From Heterohyrax brucei (Eukaryota; Chordata; Mammalia; Hyracoidea; Procaviidae): DNA of 64,000 nt. The translations under genes were made by a program, and so were the position numbers. The DNA is taken from NCBI GenBank assembly GCA_028571685.1, contig CM053141.1, forward strand, positions 77,423,833 to 77,487,832, written 5' to 3'. The notes under the pieces were generated by a model that saw only the letters and a list, made by a program, of their open reading frames with translations, did no database searches and was not told the DNA's origin. Position 1 is the stretch's first letter. Every line of letters starts with the position of its first letter. This document shows positions 33,698 through 45,074 of this stretch, in pieces.

Positions 33698-33868
33698 TGG
33701 AAACCCTCAGTGCATGGTGGCTAAGTGAGATAGCTGCTAACCAAATGGTCGGCAGTGCCTATCCACCAGGTGCTCCTTGGAAACTGTGCGGTAGTTCTAA
33801 TCCGTCTATAGGGTCACTGTGAGTTAGAATTGACTCAATAGCAGTGGGTTTGGTCTTTTGGTTTTCGG
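33698..33868 (+). mobile_element. AFROSINE, sense, full length
   Basis: Head 'ggaaaccctcagtgcatggt', 'ggtcggcagtgcctatccac', tail 'gagttagaattgactcaata' and 'gggtttggtcttttggtttt'. Confidence 0.93.
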
Positions 33869-34461
33869 CTGTAGCAAGAAGGAATCGCTACTTGGAGATG
33901 CCATCTTCCACATACAGAGCATCTCGTCTCTTCCCTCTCACTTGCACAGTCATCAGCCTGTGCACACATGTGCACACACAAACACACGAACTTTCCAGTG
34001 TTAAAGAGCATGGACTTCACTTTGGGAATAAATGAAGCTTGTCATGCAACCTGGCATGTCTGCAGAGACAGGCTGCAGAAAAACATGAGCCACAGTTGCC
34101 CTGGAAATAGAGGGACTTCATTCCCAGCTGCTACAACCCACAGAATAGGCTGCTATATTCCTTATTCCAAATGTCCTTGCACTGGGCCACAGAATCTCAT
34201 CCTAAATACAGCTATATTGATTATTCATCTTTTTTTCATTGCCACTAATGTTACCTCCTACAACGCAGGTCATTTTACTACTGAGTATCACTTATAATAT
34301 ACTATTTAGTTAACTGATGAGTAAGGAAATGGAATGCTTGGTTAAGTGAATTTCCTGTTTTTAAATAATTTAGGAGATTCAAATGGGCCTTGGAAATTCT
34401 CCCTTATGCATGTATAATATATTGATTGGCTTAAATTAATAAATATTTATCGAGTACACAG
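33869..34461. other. Unique DNA, no feature seen
   Basis: Only a short CA-rich spot near 33961-33986. Confidence 0.45.
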
Positions 34462-34715
34462 TTTAACAACATGGACTTTGGCCGAGTTTGAGTCTCATCC
34501 ATCCAGGCTCTAATCTTGTTTGGCTGTGTGATATTTGGAAAACTAATCTAACTCCTGAGTTTTGGTTTCCTCACCTGTAAATCGAGGAATGTAAGTCCCA
34601 TTTCTGAGATTATTTTGAAGAGTCTATTAGATCATGTATAAAGAATGTTTGGTACAGGTCCTGACATATCAGTCACCGTAGATAGTATCTATTATGGCTA
34701 TTATTGTTATGAAAC
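34462..34715 (+). repeat. MIR SINE, sense, nearly full length
   Basis: From the tRNA-like side ('acaacatggactttggccga') through the core ('ttggtttcctcacctgtaaa') to the LINE-like tail ('gattattttgaagagtctat'). Confidence 0.85.
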
Positions 34716-35656
34716 TGAAACTCATTAGAGGAGAGACTTTTACAGCACAACAGATCCAGGATAGACTCATAGCAGCCCATAACAAAAGCCATTGAAAAAA
34801 AGAGGGGTTGAGTAACAGCCAATGACTGGTCTATAGATTTGCACTGAAACAATGGGTAAGCAAAGACTAGATCCCAGGTACCCCAGCTGGGGACTCAGCT
34901 TCTACTGCCTTAGTAAGTGCCCCAAAGCCTGTGCGTTTTGTTGTTGCCAGAGAATTCCTTGTCTCTATCAGATACAAATTCCAAGAGTTCAATTTAAGAG
35001 CCATTTTTTTTCAGCTGGATGCTGAGACTGAGTAGTTTGGGCCAAGACTGTTTTTCTGTGTGATTATAGCCTAGTAGGAAGAATCATGGCCTGAAGACTA
35101 GCTAAGATTTTGACTGCTGTTAACTATGGAATTCCAGCTAATGAACTCTCACACAGCAGGATGCAGTTTTAAGCGGATAATCAGGAAGTGTTTATTCTCA
35201 AGAAAAGCCCCGCCCTCTTTGGCCTCTCCAGTCCACCCTCCAGAGCCTCTCTCTGGTTTCCCACACACAGAGTTTGCTCCTCTGGGCATTGCTTCTCAGG
35301 AGGCTGGGAAAGAAGAGATTGGTCTCCCAAGGTTACAGAACTTATCTCTCTTCCTTTGCTATACAAACAATTTGTGAGAAGGCCACCCAGATTTATGCAA
35401 TTAAAGAGAAGCTTACAGGGAAGGGTATGGCCAAGGCTGTTTTGTACTCTGCCAAGTCGAGGTTCAAGTTGTCTCTGCGGGAGAACTCTTCTGCCATTGC
35501 TAGCTAAGCAGTCTGTTCCTAGCACTGTGGACGAAACTAAGAGCTATAGTCCCAGGTCACTTTTCATGCCTCTGGGAAATGTTCTGGGCTCCATCAAGAT
35601 CTGCGCATGGACCACAAGCAGAAAATGATTTCATATTAGCAATATTCTCTGATAGC
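34716..35656. other. 0.9 kb unique DNA
   Basis: Three overlapping frames (77-146 codons on plus, 114 on minus, 35126-35628) are open at once, with no recognised domain. Overlapping openness on both strands suggests base composition rather than coding. Confidence 0.4.
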
Positions 35657-35828
35657 AATGCTTCTCAGAGTGTGGTCCCTGGACCAGCAGCATCAACATT
35701 ATCTGGAAAATGTTTAGATATGCAAATGTTGGGGCCCCAGTCTGTTTGTATCCACTGATTCAGAGACTCTTAGGATGAGGCCCAGCCCTCCTACTGATTC
35801 TGATGTATGCAGAAATTTGAAAACCATT
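35657..35828. mobile_element. MER5A hAT-Charlie MITE
   Basis: Strong match to MER5A wording: 'tctcagagtgtggtccctgg', 'accagcagcatcaacattat', 'tgatgtatgcagaaatttga', 'aaccatt' at the closing inverted repeat. A mammal-wide non-autonomous element. Confidence 0.92.
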
Positions 35829-35921
35829 CGCCTATAGAAACCATAGCAATGGAAATGAAGAAAGTCATTCCAGAGGTCTTAAAGCCAAAATGTGGCTAAA
35901 AATGCATGCCTATCCCTACGT

Positions 35922-36083
35922 TGGAAACCCTAGTGACATAGAAGTTAAGTGCTACAGCTGCTAACCAGAGGTTGGCAGTTCAAATCTGCCAGGCACTCCT
36001 TAGAAACTCTATAGGGAAGTTCTGCTCTGTTCTACAGGGTCACTATGAGCTGATATCAGGGGCAGGGAGTTCCAGTTTTTTTG
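35922..36083 (+). mobile_element. AFROSINE, sense, full length
   Basis: Head 'ggaaaccctagtgacataga', B-box 'cagttcaaatctgccaggca', truncated-looking tail 'tgagctgatatcaggggcag'. Flanks tatcccta / tatcccca are a probable target duplication. Confidence 0.93.
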
Positions 36084-37420
36084 GTTATCCCCACCTCCCT
36101 CCTCCGAAATGACATACAAAAGAAAGGCCATGTGGAGGTAGCAGAGGAGACAAATAAATATGCATAATGGACCCACCTGAGACTGTCTGAGTGCTGGGTA
36201 GTGTTCTCATTTGCATATTAATTAACTTTGCCAGTACCCTGCAAATGTTTCTGTTTATCTGCTACATGGACTGGATAACAGCTTTAATTATGTACAGGAT
36301 TTTAAAGCTGGCAAGGTGGGGAAATGATCCAGGAAAGACAGAGAAGCAGAGAAAGAGAGAGACTGCCGTAGCACTAGACTTAAAGGTCAATTCCCAAACT
36401 CAACAAACCCCAGGTTGGCGGGGGCAGGGTCTACAGCCCAGAGGAACAGAGAAAACTGGTTGAAAACATAAGAGAAACAGAAAAAAGAGAAAATCAATGG
36501 AGGAACAGACACAGGAAGACCCACCCAACATTCACAGGCTTGGGGCGAAAATGACGAATGGAGGCCCACATACAACACGTCAAAATATTTAAAGCTATAA
36601 GTCAAGTGAACATCAAATGCACAGATTATTTAAAAATATATATATAAAATCTTCCTACCTAAGCAAATATATCTTCATAGCAAGCCAGAAGTCCAAGTTT
36701 GGTAATTTTAGGAATTCTATGCCAGCATGCAATAATGCAAAGAGAGTGGTCAACTGCTTCCTTTTCCTTCCTGCCCTGGCTCTATCCCCACACTACAGGA
36801 AGCCTCAGTCACATGCATGAAGTCCAAGCCCACGAGCCTGAGCTCCGTGTACAACTCTTGCAAACAACTTCCATTGCTATAACTTAGCCTTACAATGAGC
36901 ACACTTAGCATGAGAGGCTACATACATGAAAGACGCCATGAAGGCACTGGAAATAATCTAAGGGTCTTCTGGGACAGGGAATTCAGGGATTTCAAGTGCT
37001 TGAATCATGGTCTAAAAGACGGACAAGCTTTAGGTGGGTACAACTCCTTGGCCTGTAAATTTTTCATCCCTTGAAAAGGGATATAGCAGTTAAGACCCTC
37101 TGAAGCATGGGATATACGCAGAGGCCTTTTTACTCAGGTCTAAGGATGGTACCAAAAAGAAAAGTATCCAAGGGACAGGCAGGCTAGAGGAGCTTATTAA
37201 AGACCTTAAAAGAAACAAGATAAAGGCCTTAAAAATAATAGATCAAAAAGTGCTGTCACTGTTACCCAGATGATAAAGAACTGATATTCTTCTGGACATC
37301 AAGCTAATAGTTTTTCTCTTAGAGTCTCACCACCATGGAGTGAAGTACATGCCCGTGCCAGAGTCTTGCTCTATTCCTTCACCTGTGTTGTAGGGTCAAG
37401 ATAAGAGACATCTGAAATAA
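36084..37420. other. 1.3 kb repeat-free DNA with homeodomain/POU words
   Basis: Has an octamer ATTTGCAT (36209-36216) two bases from TTAATTAA (36218-36225), plus TTTAATTATG (36283-36292) and atatgcataatgg near 36158-36170. No coding evidence. Confidence 0.4.
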
Positions 37421-37583
37421 ATAAACCAAACCCACTGCCGTCGAGTCGATTCTGACTCACAGTGAAGCTATGGAACAGAGTGGAACTGCTCCAATGGGTT
37501 TCTAAGGAGCACATAGTGGATTCAAACTGTCGACACTTTGGTTAGCAGACGTAGCACCTAATCACTACACCACGAGGGTTTCC
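37421..37583 (-). mobile_element. AFROSINE, antisense, full length
   Basis: Very well kept tail 'cactgccgtcgagtcgattc', body 'aacagagtggaactgctcca', head 'cctaatcactacaccacgag'. Confidence 0.95.
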
Positions 37584-38049
37584 TAGTTACCTAGTTCTCC
37601 ATCTCTTACAACTTGTATGATGAACACGGATAAAAGGGTGGCTAGAAATTTTCTCTGGCAAATGAAGTGAAAAGCAAGTTTACACAGAAAATAGGAAACT
37701 TGACACTGTGTTTCGGGCTTTAAGATGTGGATTGATTGTTACTTGGCTTAGCTTCTGATATTGAGAAAACTTTGTTTGTAAAAGTTTCTGTGGCCAATTA
37801 TTTTTATGTTGATTATTGAGTTTTGTTTGCTACTTTTTTTTTCTTCTGCTTAGCAGACATGAAATATGATGCATTTTCTCTGAAAATGCTTAATTTCCTG
37901 GATCTAGGAATGCAGTGTGGTTATGCGAACCACTCCATTTCTGTTCACAGTACTGAACTGAGGTACCAAAAAATCCAAACCATGGTGCCCTCAAGCTTTC
38001 CAAATTGTTCCTTAAAGTATCATTTCTCAGAAGAAAAGAGGACTTTCTA
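37584..38049. other. Unique DNA, no feature seen
   Basis: No repeat recognised before the L1 at 38050. Confidence 0.4.
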
Positions 38050-38199
38050 AGGAGTAACACAACCACAAGGAATCATGAAGGAAAAATTGATAGACAAGCA
38101 TCACGAACAAAATTTAGAAAGCAAACATCAAACTAGAAAATAACCGCTTTGCAAATACGGCAAAGGGAACAATTATGAGTATGTAAAAACTTATAAACG

Positions 38200-38740
38200 T
38201 GTGAGATGTGACAATTAAGCCTATGAACTTAATTGTTGTAAGTTACCTCATTACTGAATATCACTATGGTCACCTTCAAAGCACTCCCCTTGGGAAGCTG
38301 TGCACCAGTGTCAGCACCTAGGCCACCCATCAAAGCAAGTTTGGAACTCTTTCTGGAATGGCTATTGTGCACAGGGGCGTGGTGGCAAGTTTGTAAACTT
38401 AATTGTATAATTGTCTGTGAGGGAGTTTTCAGCTAGTAAGCAACACCCTCCCTACTCTCCTGACCTGATCCCCAATGACTTTACCCAAAGATAAAGAAAA
38501 CATCAAAAAGAAGACATTTTGATGACTTTCAGGACATCAAGGGTAATACAAAGACAGCTCTGATGAGCATCCCAGAAAAAGAGTTCCAAAATTGCTTTGA
38601 AGAGTGGCCTAGGCACCGGTGTTGGTGCATAGCTTCCCAAGGGGAGCATGTCAAGGAAGGTGATTGTAGTGCTATTTAGCAATGAGGTATGTAGCACTTT
38701 TTCTAGGATGAGTTCATGAACTTAATTGGTAATCCTCACA
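38200..38740 (+). mobile_element. Mariner-derived fold-back element, copy 1 (541 bp)
   Basis: Left end tgtgagatgtgacaattaag and right end cttaattggtaatcctcaca (inverted) define it, with TA at 38741-38742 and a probable mutated TA (cg) at 38198-38199. The first ~165 bp (38200-38366) are an inverted copy of the last ~155 bp. The rest (38395-38740) is the 3' third of a mariner transposase in sense, including the 'ctactctcctgacctgatcc' block near the third catalytic Asp. No intact frame. Confidence 0.85.
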
Positions 38741-39070
38741 TACCTTAAAATCATCAACACCCCACTAGAGAAAAGTGTACAAAAGGCAGTAGCGGACAAT
38801 TCTTTACAATGACTAAGAAATACTTTAAAATGTTTGAAGGAATGCAAGAGAAAAATGAGGTATCATTCTCACCTACTGAGTTAGCAGGAATTATAAATTA
38901 ATACTAGTTCTCAGTGTTAATGAATTCCTAATGAAACGGACACTTATTCACCAACGGTGAGTGTTTATTGAGATGACCTTTCTGATTACAGCTTTATAAA
39001 TGTATAAAGAGCCTTAAAAATGTCCTTGACCTTGACATTGGTAACTCTTTCTGAAGGAAGTATTAGAGAT

Positions 39071-39695
39071 CAGTGGTGTCACTAGAGTTGGTGTCACCCA
39101 GTGCAATAACTCATGATGTCAACAGTTCATGAACCTCCTCCCTCAACAGATGATACAGAATCTTTGGTAATATTCTTGTACTAATTACTGACAAATCACA
39201 GTTTGCATACATTACTCCTTCTTTCCTTTTAATTAGTACTTTATTCTCAAAAAACTCATTAATATAGGTTCACAAATACTAATTACTGCAATGTTACAGT
39301 AAAACACCAGAAAATTTGATAAAATTAGCAACTATAAAAATGCTGGCAGCAATGAAAACAACAGCTGTGCTTCTGGCGTGTACAGATGAAATCCTGCGAT
39401 TCAAAGCATCACTGTAATTGGGTAATAACGACATCTCTGACTACAGGGTGTTAGAAGGCTCAAAAAGTCAATTAGCATAGTTGCAGCTTTGTAGGTGTGT
39501 TGATACAGGCAAGCTGGGCTTACAAAGAATATTTTTGTTATTAGAACTAACCACAAGGATATTTCTATTTAAAATAGAGTAAAATTTCTGCCACAATATT
39601 GCACAAAAATTTTAGAGGGTGGTTTTGTGGTCACCCCTCTGGCAGTGTCACCAGATGTGGTTCACACCCTCTACACCTCCTTAGTGACACCACAA
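39071..39695. mobile_element. hAT-like MITE, 625 bp, 8-bp target duplication
   Basis: Ends are inverted: cagtggtgtcactaga at the left and, reverse-complemented, ttgtggtgtcactaag at the right, with 12 consecutive identical bases (GTGGTGTCACTA). Flanked by TTAGAGAT (39063-39070) and TTAGCGAT (39696-39703), an 8-bp duplication with one change, as hAT transposases make. The interior is AT-rich and non-coding. I do not recognise the family. Confidence 0.8.
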
Positions 39696-39769
39696 TTAGC
39701 GATGTCAGAAAAGACTGATACATAAGTGGTCATTGTAGAATTGTTGTAGAATTAAAAAAGAAAACATGA

Positions 39770-41000
39770 AATGCCTCATCGCCCATCAAAGTCCACCTGT
39801 TTTCTATAGCATACGCTCTGCCTCATCTTCTTGGAGATTTCAGTCATTCAGTTATTGTTTCTATCCTCAAACTCTCTCTCTAGGGTATACATCCTATGAG
39901 CATACAAATATGTTCAATATTTTTAAATCTTTCTTTGATCCCATAAAGTTTCCCTTAACAGTAAAACTCAAAAGAGGTAACTCTGCACACTCCCTCCATC
40001 TGCTTCTTCCCATTCACTCACTGAATTCCTCGCTCTCTTGCCAACATCAGCAATAAGCTCCATTTTGCAAAGCCCAGTGAACACTCTCCTCTTATTCCTT
40101 GAATGCTCAAGAGTGCTGTACATATGTAACTACTCTCTTCTGCAAATGACATCTTTCGTTTGCTTTCAGGACACCACACTTCTTTTTTATCTCCTACTTC
40201 AGTGGCCTTTCCTTCTCTGTTTACTTTGCCGAATGAATTCTTCTTCCCTGTCAACCTTTGAAAGAATGATCCTTGGATTTACATAGGAACTTCTCTACCC
40301 AGACTTGTTTCCTTAGTTGTTCCCATCCAATCTCATGGGTTTAGATGCTGTCTTACATTAATAGCTCCAAATATATCTCTCCAGTGTGAACTTTACTCCT
40401 AAAGTCAAGAAGACTAATATAGCCAACTGCCTATTCAGTATTGACATTTGTATATGACAGGTGTCTCAAACTCTGCTTACTTAAAACAGGTCTCATATTC
40501 TCATCTCCTTCCCTCAGAAGTGTCCTATTCTCCCTCCATCTTCCCTATCTCCTCAGCTAATGTCACCACCCTCTCAGTGATGAAAACCGATAATTGCATG
40601 TCATCCGTAAGTTTTAACACCCTTCAACCTCTGCCTCCAAACAATTCAATGTTAGTACTACTTCCAAAATCTATTTCAAATGTGGTCACTGTCTTTCCTC
40701 TGCATTGCTATGCTACAAACTTAGTTTCAGCCACCACTTTATTTCCTCTGGCCTTTACTATGTCAGTGGTCTCCAGAATGGTCTTTCAAATTCTTTCTTT
40801 GTCCTAGAACACTACAACATTTACTTTATACAATCTCAGAATTTTTAAAATACAAGTCATATTATGGTTTTCCATTTCATTTAGAATGCTCAATTCCTTA
40901 AAATGGTCTGGTAGGCTGTGTACAATCTATCTCCAAGCCAGAGGTCTAACTTCATCTCTGTGCTTATACCAGTGCAGTCAGCTCATCCCTCTTCTACTTT
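39770..41000 (+). repeat. L2 LINE, sense, long degraded copy
   Basis: Ordered L2 coding remnants: 'actccctccatctgcttctt', 'ttcaggacaccacacttctt', 'caactgcctattcagtattg', 'aatctatttcaaatgtggtc', 'tttagaatgctcaattcctt', 'aacttcatctctgtgcttat'. Frames of 80-119 codons (39766-40807) are remnants, interrupted repeatedly. Confidence 0.7.
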
Positions 41001-41299
41001 TTAGAACACAAATTAATGTACATACACCCACTAACTGGGGCTGTACATACAATAAACTGATTTATTAACATTCATTGCAAATTTTCCAGCTGAACTCAAA
41101 TTCTGTATTAGTTAGGATACTTGCAGCCAAAATAACAGTGGCTTAAACAATAGAGAGTGTTTAGGAAAAAAACGCTCATATGACATGTAGTCCTGAGGTA
41201 GGTATTCCAATGTTAATAAGATATCAACACAAAATCATCCATGTCCTGAGTATCTTCTGTATTTTCACTTCTCTAGTATCCAGCTCAAAGGATGATAAT

Positions 41300-41470
41300 A
41301 TGGAAACCCTGGTGGCAGAGTGGTTAAGTGCTATGGCTGTTAACCAAAAGTTTGGGAACTCAGCTCCATCAGGCAGTCCTTGGAAACCCTATGAGGCAGT
41401 TCTGTTCTATCCCACAGGATCACTTTGAGGTAAAACAGGCTTGGCAGCAATGGGTTTCTGGCTTTGGTTT
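41300..41470 (+). mobile_element. AFROSINE, sense, full length
   Basis: Head 'ggaaaccctggtggcagagt', altered B-box region 'tttgggaactcagctccatc', tail 'ttgaggtaaaacaggcttgg'. First of a same-orientation pair about 13 bp apart. Confidence 0.93.
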
Positions 41471-41484
41471 ACCTTAGTATAATA

Positions 41485-41694
41485 AAAGCCCTGGTGACAC
41501 AACAGTAAGTGCTGGACTGCTAACCAAAAGGTTGGCAGTTCAAACCCATCCAGAGGCTCTATAAGAGAAAGAGCTACCAATATGCTTCCATAAAGCTCAT
41601 GGCCCAGGAAACCTTATGGAGCAATTTTACTCTGACATGTGGGATTTCTACAATTCAAAATTAACTATACAGCACCTAACAGCAACAATAACCT
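41485..41694 (+). mobile_element. AFROSINE long variant, sense
   Basis: Head 'aaagccctggtgacacaaca', B-box 'cagttcaaacccatccagag', variant segment 'gagaaagagctaccaatatg', tail ending 'cacctaacagcaacaataac'. Confidence 0.9.
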
Positions 41695-42044
41695 CCAGTG
41701 TAGGGTTTGCAACTTCAAGGTCATCTTCCAGTCTCATGGCTGCTGCTGCAGCTCCGGCCATTGTATCCACATTCTAAGTGAGAAGAAAAAGGTTGCTGGA
41801 ATTCCATTTGAGACAAACAAAACAGGAACTCAGAAAAGAAAAAATATAAAGATAGGTGGTCTTCCTAGGCTTTCTCACAGTTTCTTGGAACAAAAAAGAG
41901 GAAAACCTAGGTTCAGGGTAAATGAAATACATTCCTTTCCATCACCGAGAGTAAGCTAATATGGAATTAGAGAAGAAAGAAAGAGAGGTAAACTTGTTAG
42001 CCATTTTATTTTGTACTGGTTACTTTATCTACTACATCTCAAAA

Positions 42045-42200
42045 CAGACCTTTAGGATAAATGTGATTATACCTGCTTTTCAGATAAAGAAACTGAAGCT
42101 CCGAGATGGTAACTTGCCCAAGATTATAAAACAGTTAAGTGTTTTGTAATGCCAAGATTCAATCCCAAATCCAGCCTCCAGATCTGTACCCTTTCCATCC
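42045..42200 (-). repeat. MIR SINE, antisense
   Basis: 'cagataaagaaactgaagct', 'ccgagatggtaacttgccca', 'gccaagattcaatcccaaat'. Confidence 0.82.
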
Positions 42201-42544
42201 TGCCAGATGCTTCTCTTCCACACCCACCTCCTCGCCTAACTCTGATCTCCATCATGTTTAGGTGTTCTCACTGAAAGGCTGAACACAAAAAGAAGCGCAA
42301 AAGAGGCTAAAAATGTTTCATGCTCAACTTCTGAAAATCAACCAACAAAAAGAGGGCAAAGAAAATCACTCTTTGATTTTGCATATTCAGAGGAATACTT
42401 CAAACACCTAACATCATCTGTCAGCCCAGATGGAAGAGATAAATGGTTTATTCCCCATTGTATGAAACTGTAACTTTTTAGGAATTCTAACCTTTCATTT
42501 CTGACATTTACAGATGCTGGTGATTTTAGAAATATTTTTTCCAC
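42201..42544. other. Unique DNA, no feature seen
   Basis: No repeat or exon recognised. Confidence 0.4.
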
Positions 42545-43040
42545 ATGAAGTTATATTGTTGCTAGCTGGTGCCAAGTTGGCACCTGACTCATGATGACTC
42601 TATATGTATTAAAAATGTCTTTGCTGTGGAGTCGTTTCTGACTCATAGCAACCCCAAAGGACAGAGCAGAATTGCCCCATTGGGTTTCCAAGGAGCACCT
42701 GGTGGACCCAAACTGCAGCCATAGCTGCTAACCTCTACGTCACCAGAGTTTTCACTCCATGCACAGTACAACAAAATGCTCCATGATCAGTTGTAGATGA
42801 GACAAGTGTGATCCATAGAGTTTTTCATGGACTTATGTTCAAAAGTAGATTTCCAGGCCTTTCTTTCTAGTCCATCTTAGCGTTGAAACCCTGCTGAAAA
42901 CTGTTCAGCATCACAGCACCATGCAAGAGTCTACTGACAGATGAGGAGGTAGCTACAAAAGAGATGCACTGGCTAGAAATGGAACCTGGGACTCTCGCAG
43001 GGAAGGCAAGAATTCTATCACTGAACAGGCATTATTATTT
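42545..43040 (-). mobile_element. RTE 5'-end region, antisense, with nested AFROSINE
   Basis: 'agcatcacagcaccatgcaa', 'cttatgttcaaaagtagatt', 'tttctagtccatcttagcgt' match the antisense 5' end of the RTE copy at 45075 (compare 'tctggtctaagaccatgaag' there). 42895-43030 also resembles 11740-11860. The AFROSINE at 42612-42752 lies within or beside it. Confidence 0.65.
42612..42752 (-). mobile_element. AFROSINE, antisense, shortened head
   Basis: Tail 'gctgtggagtcgtttctgac', body 'aggacagagcagaattgccc', head reduced to 'ataactgctaacc'-like 'atagctgctaacctctacgt'. Confidence 0.88.
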
Positions 43041-43313
43041 TTATTTTTAGTTAGGAAATACTCTGCTCTGATTACACTGTGCCAAGATTCCTTAAAAGAC
43101 TAACATTTAGAAGTAATTGTCATCTGAAGCGAGACAGAAATTTCCTTATGTTAGTAGTTAATATGTAGACACTCAGGTAGAGCCAGAGGAAAATTGTAGC
43201 ACAGCTCAGCTTTCCCTAATGACAAGGGCTGATCATATCATAGAAACCGGTTCATGCTGATGTGTTAATTAAGAATTGGTACTTCTGGAAATAAAGTAGC
43301 ACTTTAATTGGAA

Positions 43314-43484
43314 ATGGAAACCTTGGTGGCATTGTAATTAAGTGTTCTGTCTGCCAACCAAAAGGTTTATGGTTTGAATCTACCAGGCACTCTTTGCAAA
43401 CTCTGTGGGGCAGTCCTACTCTGGCTATAGGGTCTCTATGATTCTAAATTCACTTTAAGGCCGTGTGTTTGGTTTTTTGGTTAA
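43314..43484 (+). mobile_element. AFROSINE, sense, full length
   Basis: Head 'ggaaaccttggtggcattgt', B-box region 'ggtttgaatctaccaggcac', tail then 'tgtttggttttttggtt'. Flanks TTAATTGGA / TTAACTGGA are a probable target duplication. Confidence 0.93.
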
Positions 43485-43587
43485 CTGGAGATGAAATCAC
43501 AAATTTCTGTTCAAGGTGGCAACTTGAGGCCACACTTTTTTCATCTCCTCTACCTCTACTATTCCAATAAGATGACCAAACCAACAT

Positions 43588-43735
43588 TATTGTTGTTAGT
43601 TGCCATCAAGTAAGCACCAGCTCATGGCAATCTTTTGTATAACTAAATGAACTGTCACCAAGTCCTATGCCATCTTCATAATCTTTACTAAGGTTGAGCC
43701 TAGTGTTAAGACTACTGTTTCAATCCAAACATTGA
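43588..43735 (-). mobile_element. RTE 3' tail fragment, antisense
   Basis: Starts 'gttgttagttgccatcaagt', continues 'ctatgccatcttcataatct' and 'ggttgagcctagtgttaaga', matching the start of the antisense copies at 23763 and 63783. Confidence 0.78.
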
Positions 43736-43871
43736 AAAAAGAAAATGTGCTTATTAACATAAAACAGAAGAATAATTACATAAAAGTCCAGACATTTTGA
43801 AAAGTGTTTGCATTATAAAATGATGAAATAGTATTGAAGTTTTCTGCAAGTTAAATATTGCATAGGCATAC

Positions 43872-44385
43872 AAGTGTTTAGTTATTTATTGCTGTATAAC
43901 TAACTACAGACCCCTGAAGTTAGTGACTTAGAACAGTAGCATTTATTTTGTTATGGATCTGCAGTTGGGTCAAGGCTCTGAGAGATCAGTTTGTCTCAGC
44001 TCTGCCTGATGTCAGCTGAAGCAAATCAAAGGCTGGACTCTGGAGTCACCTGAGGCCTAGCTCACTCAGGTGTCTGGAGGTTAATGCTGGAAGCTTCCTG
44101 GAGCTCTTCAGGCATCTCTGTTTCTGTATGGTCTCTCCCCCAAAGTGTCCCCAATATGCTGGCTTCCGGGCAGCAAAATCCTTACGTATCAGCTCAGGGT
44201 TCCCAAACGGCATGTATGGAAAGAGAGAGGTTCAGGCAGAAGCTAATTTCCTTTTAAGTCCCAGAATTGCAAATGCTGTAGAATCATTTCCTCAGCATTC
44301 TATTCCTGAAGGCCAGCCCACTTTTAAGGGGAGAAGATCTGTACATCTTTTTGTGATAGTCCAAAGGCGTCTCAAAGAGAATATG
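43872..44385. repeat. Ancient LTR/MER-type repeat, family uncertain
   Basis: 'agttatttattgctgtataa', 'cttagaacagtagcatttat', 'ctcactcaggtgtctggagg', 'tggtctctcccccaaagtgt', 'ggccagcccacttttaaggg' follow the order of a common mammalian repeat with LTR-like length. I could not settle its name. Confidence 0.55.
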
Positions 44386-44635
44386 GCCTTTTAAAAAATA
44401 GAATTTCTCAAATATGTAAACAAACAAACAAACAAAAACCTTCAACGAGGCGGGCATAAAGTTGATCACTAACAATGCCATAGTAATACCTTGAAGGTCA
44501 ATGGGGCTTGAGGTGAGGGTGGGCTGAGTGGCAAACAGCTCTGGGTAAATCACAGTGCCCTACACAAAGCAGGTGACCATGGGATCTCACCACAGTGCTT
44601 CTCAACATGGACTGAAAGTCAATGAATAAATAAAT

Positions 44636-44792
44636 AGAAGCCATTGTCATCAAGGTGATTCAGACTCATAGCAACCCTATAGGATACAGTAGGAATGCTC
44701 TATAAAGTTTCCAAGGAGCACTTGGTGGATTTGAACTGCCAACCTTTTGGTTAGCAGACTTATCATTTAATCACTGTGCCACCAGGGTTTCC
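44636..44792 (-). mobile_element. AFROSINE, antisense, full length
   Basis: Tail 'ccattgtcatcaaggtgatt', body 'aggatacagtaggaatgctc', head 'catttaatcactgtgccacc'. Confidence 0.93.
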
Positions 44793-45074
44793 AGTGTGAA
44801 CTGAAGGACTGGGTAGAAAGGAGCATGGTTTCAGCCATTTACTAAAAAAGACTCTCACTGTAGTTTTAAAAAGGGGTAATTAGTAACTTCAATTTTCTTC
44901 AGGTATGCACAAGGAAATACTTCTCAGAGCAGTGAACGCACCTGCCTCATGGCTGCCCGCAGTGGCATTTTCCTCCTGTGCTTTATGGGCAATGAGAACC
45001 TCTATTTAATTAAATTACAATAGGGAAAATAACCACCATGTTTCTGTCAGTTTCTCCAACTGTGGTGGCTTTCC
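44793..45074. other. Unique DNA, no feature seen
   Basis: Short repeat-free interval between a SINE and the RTE copy. Confidence 0.4.

Larger units (their letters stand above)
38050..39765 (+). mobile_element. L1 ORF2 3' part, sense, split by a mariner and a hAT
   Basis: Pieces 38050-38199 ('gaaagcaaacatcaaactag', 'tacggcaaagggaacaatta'), 38743-39070 ('atgcaagagaaaaatgaggt', 'ctttctgaaggaagtattag') and 39696-39765 ('actgatacataagtggtcat', 'tgtagaattgttgtagaatt') read in order as the end of L1 ORF2. The two DNA transposons inserted into it later. Confidence 0.7.
41098..41850. repeat. Ancient MER/LTR-type repeat interrupted by two AFROSINEs
   Basis: 'gtattagttaggatacttgc', 'aacagtggcttaaacaatag', 'acatgtagtcctgaggtagg' and, beyond the SINEs, 'tcatggctgctgctgcagct', 'ccattgtatccacattctaa' follow a familiar mammalian repeat order. 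Family not asserted. Confidence 0.55.
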
